64,000 bases of DNA from Muscardinus avellanarius. Its lineage: Eukaryota > Chordata > Mammalia > Rodentia > Gliridae. Every line of letters begins with the position of its first letter. Position 1 is the first letter of the stretch. The notes beneath the pieces were generated by a model, which did not search any database, was not told the DNA's origin, and saw nothing but the letters and a program-made list of their open reading frames with translations. Positions 58,775 through 64,000 of this stretch are shown piece by piece. The stretch covers positions 25,756,300 through 25,820,299 of the forward strand of contig OY726560.1 in the NCBI GenBank assembly GCA_963383645.1, written 5' to 3'. The position numbers were made by a program, and so were the translations under genes.

Positions 58775-58815
58775 AGTTTATTTACATCTGTGATAGTTTA
58801 TTTTACATCTGTGAT
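58775..58815 (+). repeat. 20-bp tandem duplication
   Basis: AGTTTATTTACATCTGTGAT is followed by the same unit with one extra T. Confidence 0.9.
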
Positions 58816-58819
58816 AGTC

Positions 58820-59250
58820 AACTTTTTTGATCAAATAATTTATTTGATTATCTATTTCAAGGTTATTTAAAGTAAGTCTATTTTATAAATGTATATGTAT
58901 ATATGTAGATTTAGATACGTACACACATATGTATACATAAAGACTATATTTATGTATGCTTACATATGTATTTAAGTGTGTATAATGAAAATGTATGAAA
59001 TATAGCTAAATTATTAGTGGGCCAATTTACAATATCTAGATAATAATAGAAAACTCAAATCCCTTTTGCTGTGAAAGTACCACCCTGAGAACATGATTCA
59101 ATATTCTAGAGATATTTTTCTTATATATTTAAGCATTTTAATCAGTGAGATCAAGTAGTTACCAAAATGGTATTTTAAGCTCTAAATCTGATTATTTCAA
59201 CTGCATAAATCTAAGTGATACTGTAGCATACACATAGTGCTTTCTCCTTT
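58820..59250. other. AT-rich, TATG-repeat-bearing
   Basis: Loose (TATG/CATA) repeats at 58885-58985. Nothing else is supportable. Confidence 0.45.
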
Positions 59251-59255
59251 TTGTG

Positions 59256-59487
59256 TGTGTGATACTGGGGATTGAACCCAGGGGCATTTTGTCTCAGAGC
59301 TACCTGCCAGCCTTATTTTATTTTATTTTATTTTATTTTATTTTATTTTATTTTATTTTTTGAAACAGTGTCTCACTAAGTTGCAGAGGGCCTCACTAAG
59401 TTGCTGAGACTGGCTGCAAACTTACTATCCTCCTGTCCCAGCCTCCCAGGTACTAGGATTTCTAGGTATGGGCCACCACAGCAGGCA
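59256..59487 (-). mobile_element. Dimeric B1-ID SINE with (TTTTA)9 linker
   Basis: Complementary ID unit (TACTGGGGATTGAACCCAGGGGC ... GAGCTACCTGCCAGCC), an expanded TTTTA pentamer run at 59312-59360 in the linker, then the B1-like unit (TTGAAACAGTGTCTCACTAAG ... GGGCCACCACAGCAGGC). Confidence 0.85.
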
Positions 59488-59489
59488 TC

Positions 59490-61780
59490 CTATTGTTTCT
59501 TAATAATAGTAAACTTTTTTATAAGAAAGCAAAGTGAGCTTTTAGATTTAAGTTTTAACTTAGAGGAAAATATTACTTAAAGATACTTAAGGTTTTTGTG
59601 ACTGAAAATGTAAGAGAGCATTTTGCAGAAACTAAATATATTTGTAGTCTGTGTAGCTGTCTTGGCATTCAGATCAGACTTACTGTTTTAGGAGCCCTTA
59701 AGTGTTCATGCACTTGGACAAAGATGTACATTGTAGACAATGCTCACTGCTAGCCTAGAGGTCAGTTTCTTAACTCACATTTACATAGAGGCCTTACACA
59801 GGCAATTTGGAACCTGTATTTCTTCCACCCTCTTTGTTTTGTTCAAGTTCAGCTTCATTATCCAAACTGGCTGTTTATAGTGCACCTACTTCAACTGGTA
59901 TTTTGAACTTTGTTCTTTTTGTAGTTTGAATGAGGCATGTTGCTATGGTAAAGTTTAAATAGAATGTTGAAAAGAATGATAAAGTTAAAAATAGAATTTC
60001 CCAAACTGATGACTAAGATTCATTGTTGTGATTATGTATGTTAATTGCTTTCAAAATTTCCCTATAAAAGCCACTGCTGGTGTTTACACATTCAGACACC
60101 CCCCACCCCAGCCCCATCCCAGGGTAGGTAAGTATCATAGTCATGAGGGTTGAGGGAGTTTTGAGGTCCAGTAATTTCTCCAACACCAGAATCTGTTGTG
60201 AAAATGACTTCTTGTCCTGTGATCTTTCATATCATCTTCCTCTCCCCTGCTGCTTTATTAAAACCCAGGGGAAAAGAGGATCCTGCTCCCGGTCTGCTCC
60301 TACTTTTATCAGATACTTTTAAGCAGCCCACAGTTCTGTCATATTAATGTATTTTAGGCATGATACCTTAAAGTACATTTCCATCATTTAGGAAGGAAAT
60401 ATTTTTTGCTTTGTTTTGCAGATTTACAGATCAGCTCTCAAAATGTCTTCTGTGTCCTCCGAGCATCTTCTAAGACAATTGCATTAGCTTCCTGCTAGTT
60501 GACTAATAGAATTAATAATTGTAAAAAGCACTCTAAAGCCACATGCCTTATGAAGTCAATGCTGGGTATGATTTTACAAGTATGTGATCTATTTTTTCAA
60601 GTGAAAATGTTAACTGGAAAAGTTCTTGGCACACAGTAAAACATCGTGCAATCTGTTATTTGTCTTAGAGATAATAACTGGAGGGTGGCTCTAGCCTGAA
60701 CGGTATCTAACTTATGACTTGCTAGGGGAGTTCCTTCCACTTAGAAGTATTGTGAATGTGCTTATATTTACATAATATGTCACTCTGAAAAATTATGATG
60801 ATACAGTTCCAGTAAAAATTATTTTTTCTATAACTACTTCAAAGTATAGTCAACTAAATTAAGCACAATTTTTTTTAAACAGCAACTATAAAAGGAGCAT
60901 GCCCCTGCCCTCGCAGCACAAAAAACCAAAATGACCTTTCTGATACTTCTTTGAAGTTTTAGCAGTTCAGCATTCTTTGCAATGTATATTATTAAGGGCT
61001 TTATTCAGCATAAGGAGTCAGAGAGTCATGTGCATTCTAAAGGTCTGTTCTTGGGTAGAAGAAGGAACTGAAATTTGGAAAGATGATAACTTAATTAAAT
61101 CACATTTTCTCTCAGGCACTAAAGATGCTGGGTGAGTAGTTTTTAAAATTTGGCTCATTATATCTCTTCATGATAGCCATAAATCATCAAGGTCTTAAAC
61201 TTTCTGTTCTGAAAAATTAATTTTTACAAAATGAACATATTTAGATCAAATCACTTCAAAGAATTTTATCTCAATTTCCTGTCTATTTAAAATGTTGCCA
61301 TTTTCCCAGTCACCTAGACATTAATGTATGGGCATCAATCTTTTTCCATTAAAATCATTTTTTTTTTCATTTTAATGGAAGGATAACCTTAATGAATTGA
61401 ATTGTTTTTCTTTCTCTGTTTCTTCAGTCATTCTACCTTTTGTATAGGATTTTTAACAACTTTTTGTGTCATACTGTACTCACTTATTTAGGTGAGTCAT
61501 TGTTAGATTTTAGTCATATGAAGTAGAAAATGTTAAAACACAGATGATAGAGTTATTTAGCATTTGCCCCCATGGAAAGATAATATTGTAATAATTACTA
61601 AAGACATGGTGTAAAATGAAAAAAAAAAAAACAACAAAAAACAACCATTGTGTTCTAGAGGAAAAGGCCGGAGGTGCTATGCTAACCAACACATTTTTAT
61701 ATGTAGGAATGCTTTCTCTTCTGTGACCTAGAATGTTGTTTTATGTAGACCAAGTTAAAGTGTTTGTGTGTGTGTTAAAC
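59490..61780. other. No recognisable feature
   Basis: Unique presumed intron of 2.3 kb with no repeat or gene recognised. Confidence 0.45.
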
Positions 61781-61782
61781 AC

Positions 61783-61901
61783 AGGTCTAGGGTCTAGCTA
61801 TATGTCTCAGGCTGATCTTGAACTCCTCAACTTAAGGGACTCCCTCCCACCCCAGCTTCCCCAGTAGCTGGGACTATAGACATGTGCTTCTGTGCCTTGC
61901 T
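61783..61901 (-). mobile_element. Old B1/7SL-type SINE monomer
   Basis: On the - strand: AGTCCCAGCTACTGGGGAAGC ... TTGAGGAGTTCAAGATCAGCCTGAGACATATAGCTAGACCC, a clear B1/Alu-like monomer without an ID unit. It is the only solitary 7SL-type copy seen here. Confidence 0.75.
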
Positions 61902-61904
61902 CAA

Positions 61905-63625
61905 AACTATATGTTTGTAAGGTTGTGCCCAAACTTATAGTTTAAACAATAATTAATTTTAAGGTTTCTTTTTATTCCCTTTTCCCCCTGTTAATTTGTC
62001 CCTTTATTGGCTACCACTAAAATTGCCTTCCAATCTTCCATGTGTTGTTAGAAAGCTCCAAGTTTACTTCAGTCTCTTCTGACAGAAGAATAGCGGTGGT
62101 CTCCTAACATTTTGCAGGCAACAAATAAGACACTGAAATGCAAAAATTTTAGAACCACAGTCAACCAGTGTTTCCTTTATAACAGAGATCTCTTAGCTTC
62201 CTTGATTATAGGCCCTAAGTGGGTGACACCAAGCTGAGGAACACATATTCTACCCTGTTCACTGTTGACTTGCCTCACGGTCTTTACTTTCTCTTGGAAA
62301 CTTCATTCTTCTAGAGGGTTCTTTTTTTTTTGTTGTTGTTTTGTTTTTTGCTTTTTGTTTTGGTTCAAGAGGAAGATTCTATGGATATTTGATAAATGCC
62401 ACTATGGGTGCATAGGAAGGAGCAGTGTACTTTTTCAAATACAGTTGTTTATTTTTTATATTATTCACTAAGCTGAATTTTTACCTTGTAAAGGATTCCT
62501 CTCATACAACTGCTGTATTATCCTTGTTTGGTGATTCATATTGTAAACATTTTGCTTGACCAGCCTTTCAGAAGCAAAGGTACACCTGTCCATCTCAAGC
62601 CAATGTGGCTCCTCAGCACTTGGGAGAAATTATAGACAGAAATGACTAAACCATGTTATTAATTTGGATTTTCCCAGCATATTTTGGATCAATGTGGTAT
62701 AACTAGCTCTGTTAAATTGGGCCTCGCAGCTGAGTTGGCCACTAGAGTAGTGTTGTTTTATTAGGAAGTCACAGGTAGAACTTTCCAGGAGACATTTGTG
62801 ACAATGACTTGGATAGCTATTGACAGTGTTTCATCTGAGTGCTTAAGAAGCATGGGACCCTGTCCTCTACTTGCCTTTTGGTACCACATTCTTCAGTTGA
62901 CAGGGCACAAATTGTTTCTTATTTCTTTCCATCCTTAGAGTTATGATTCACTAGACTCTTGTAAAAGAATTGGTGACAGCGGCCTAGTTTTGGCCTTCGT
63001 CACTGATACCACTAACCTGAATGACGCTGTCAGTTGGCATGTGAAGGGAAACCATAAGAAACTGCTCTTTGCTGTTTTCTTCTAAGAACATGACAGTGTC
63101 ACATGGGTTCAGTGTGTTTTGCTCTGGTCAGTTCCAGTGCAGTGCTCTGGGTAGAGTTTTCTTCAGGTATGAATAGCAAACCAGGGCTTAGTTCGGTTTC
63201 CTGTCATGCAGTAGAGATTTCTGGTGACATCTGACCTGAATACAGGCCAGGTCCTCCTAATATCAGGAAAGACCCAAATGTGTCTTCAAGCAATTTGTTG
63301 GTAGGTCAGAGATGAAGCATTCATTATCCCTACATCCCTGGAAGTAAGAGGACAATTTTCACTTTGTTTATAACATGGCTGTTTCTGTCTTTTTAACTCT
63401 GAGGATATTTTGTTTGAAATCCTATTTGTATCTTGGTTGCACAGTGTAACAGTATTAAATTCCAGGTTATGATGTTTATATATACATATATTTGTCCTTC
63501 AAATAAATGTATAGAATGTATTTTATAAACATGCACATGTATGTTCTATAAACACAACATATACATTTTATTACATATAGTCTGTAATACGTAAATATAT
63601 AAGTGTTTGTTTATGTCATTGACTA
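61905..63625. other. No recognisable feature
   Basis: Unique presumed intron. A TATA/ATAC-rich stretch lies at 63475-63605. Confidence 0.45.
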
Positions 63626-63634
63626 TAACCGAAA

Positions 63635-63775
63635 AAAGAAATTGGACAGGGAAGGGAGGGAGTAGGGAGGAAGCTGGGAGAAAGCTCACTGTGTAAATGT
63701 CACTATCACTCTGAACTGCATTATGATGTGAGGCTATCTATAATGCCCTAGTAAAAGTATTAAACTATTAAAAAG
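63635..63775 (+). repeat. Possible L1 3'UTR remnant
   Basis: A G-rich purine tract (GGACAGGGAAGGGAGGGAGTAGGGAGGAAGC) followed by an AT-rich end and AAAAAGAAG resembles an L1 3'UTR polypurine region. Weak. Confidence 0.25.
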
Positions 63776-64000
63776 AAGAAATTGGGCAAAAGTACAATTG
63801 GTAGGAAAGAAAAACAGGAAGGATGGTGCCAATATTAATAGTGAGTCCTTCAATCTTCACAAAACAGCTTTAAATAAATGATTGTCTGTGACAAAAAATT
63901 CTAAATGTAATTTGTTTGCTTTATTCTCAAGCTTTTGCTATTTTATTTAAGACTGAATTTTGTGAAGTATTTTATTATGCAACTTAGCAAACCTGGAATC

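Overview
The window is mammalian nuclear DNA, mostly AT-rich and non-coding, with two short CpG islands and many retrotransposon copies. The lineage is best read from the SINEs. About 16 copies are dimers: a 7SL/B1-like unit (cues GTAATCCCAGTACTTGGGAGGCTGAG and GAGACCCTGTTTC) joined by an A-rich linker to a tRNA/ID-like unit (cues GATGTAGCTCAG and GGTTCAATCCCCAG). This B1-ID arrangement is characteristic of squirrel-related rodents (ground squirrel or marmot type). It is inferred from repeat structure only; no species is named. No bacterial, phage, CRISPR, rRNA or convincing tRNA feature was seen.

Layout. 0-9.5 kb: ancient repeats (three L2 blocks, two MIRs), two SINEs, microsatellites. 9.5-27.2 kb: about 18 kb with no recognisable transposon, centred on a CpG island (about 12.9-14.95 kb) that carries GC boxes, an E-box, a CRE-like site, a GGGGCC/CGG repeat and two candidate first exons on the + strand with good splice donors (after 13893 and 14544). 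The gene was not identified. The repeat-free belt suggests a developmental regulator. 27.2-34.3 kb: presumed intron with SINEs. 34.3-34.8 kb: a second CpG island with an AP-1 site, possibly an alternative promoter. 35-64 kb: presumed intron, much richer in SINEs, with L2, MIR, L1 and many simple repeats.

The most unusual object is a 2.77-kb insertion at 49609-52380. It is bounded by a 20-bp target-site duplication and has a poly(A) tail with AATAAA. It reads on the - strand as an L1 5'UTR, an uninterrupted ORF1p gene, a block of old L1 in the opposite orientation, and an L1 3'UTR. ORF2 is absent. It resembles a half-L1 (HAL1-like) or chimeric L1 retrotransposition product. A second theme is a young SINE subfamily, five copies here, with diagnostic sequence changes and, in several copies, clear target-site duplications.

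Except for the L1 ORF1 and possibly 22 codons at the CpG island, I see no supportable protein-coding sequence. Most open frames lie in GC-rich promoter DNA, simple repeats or SINEs.
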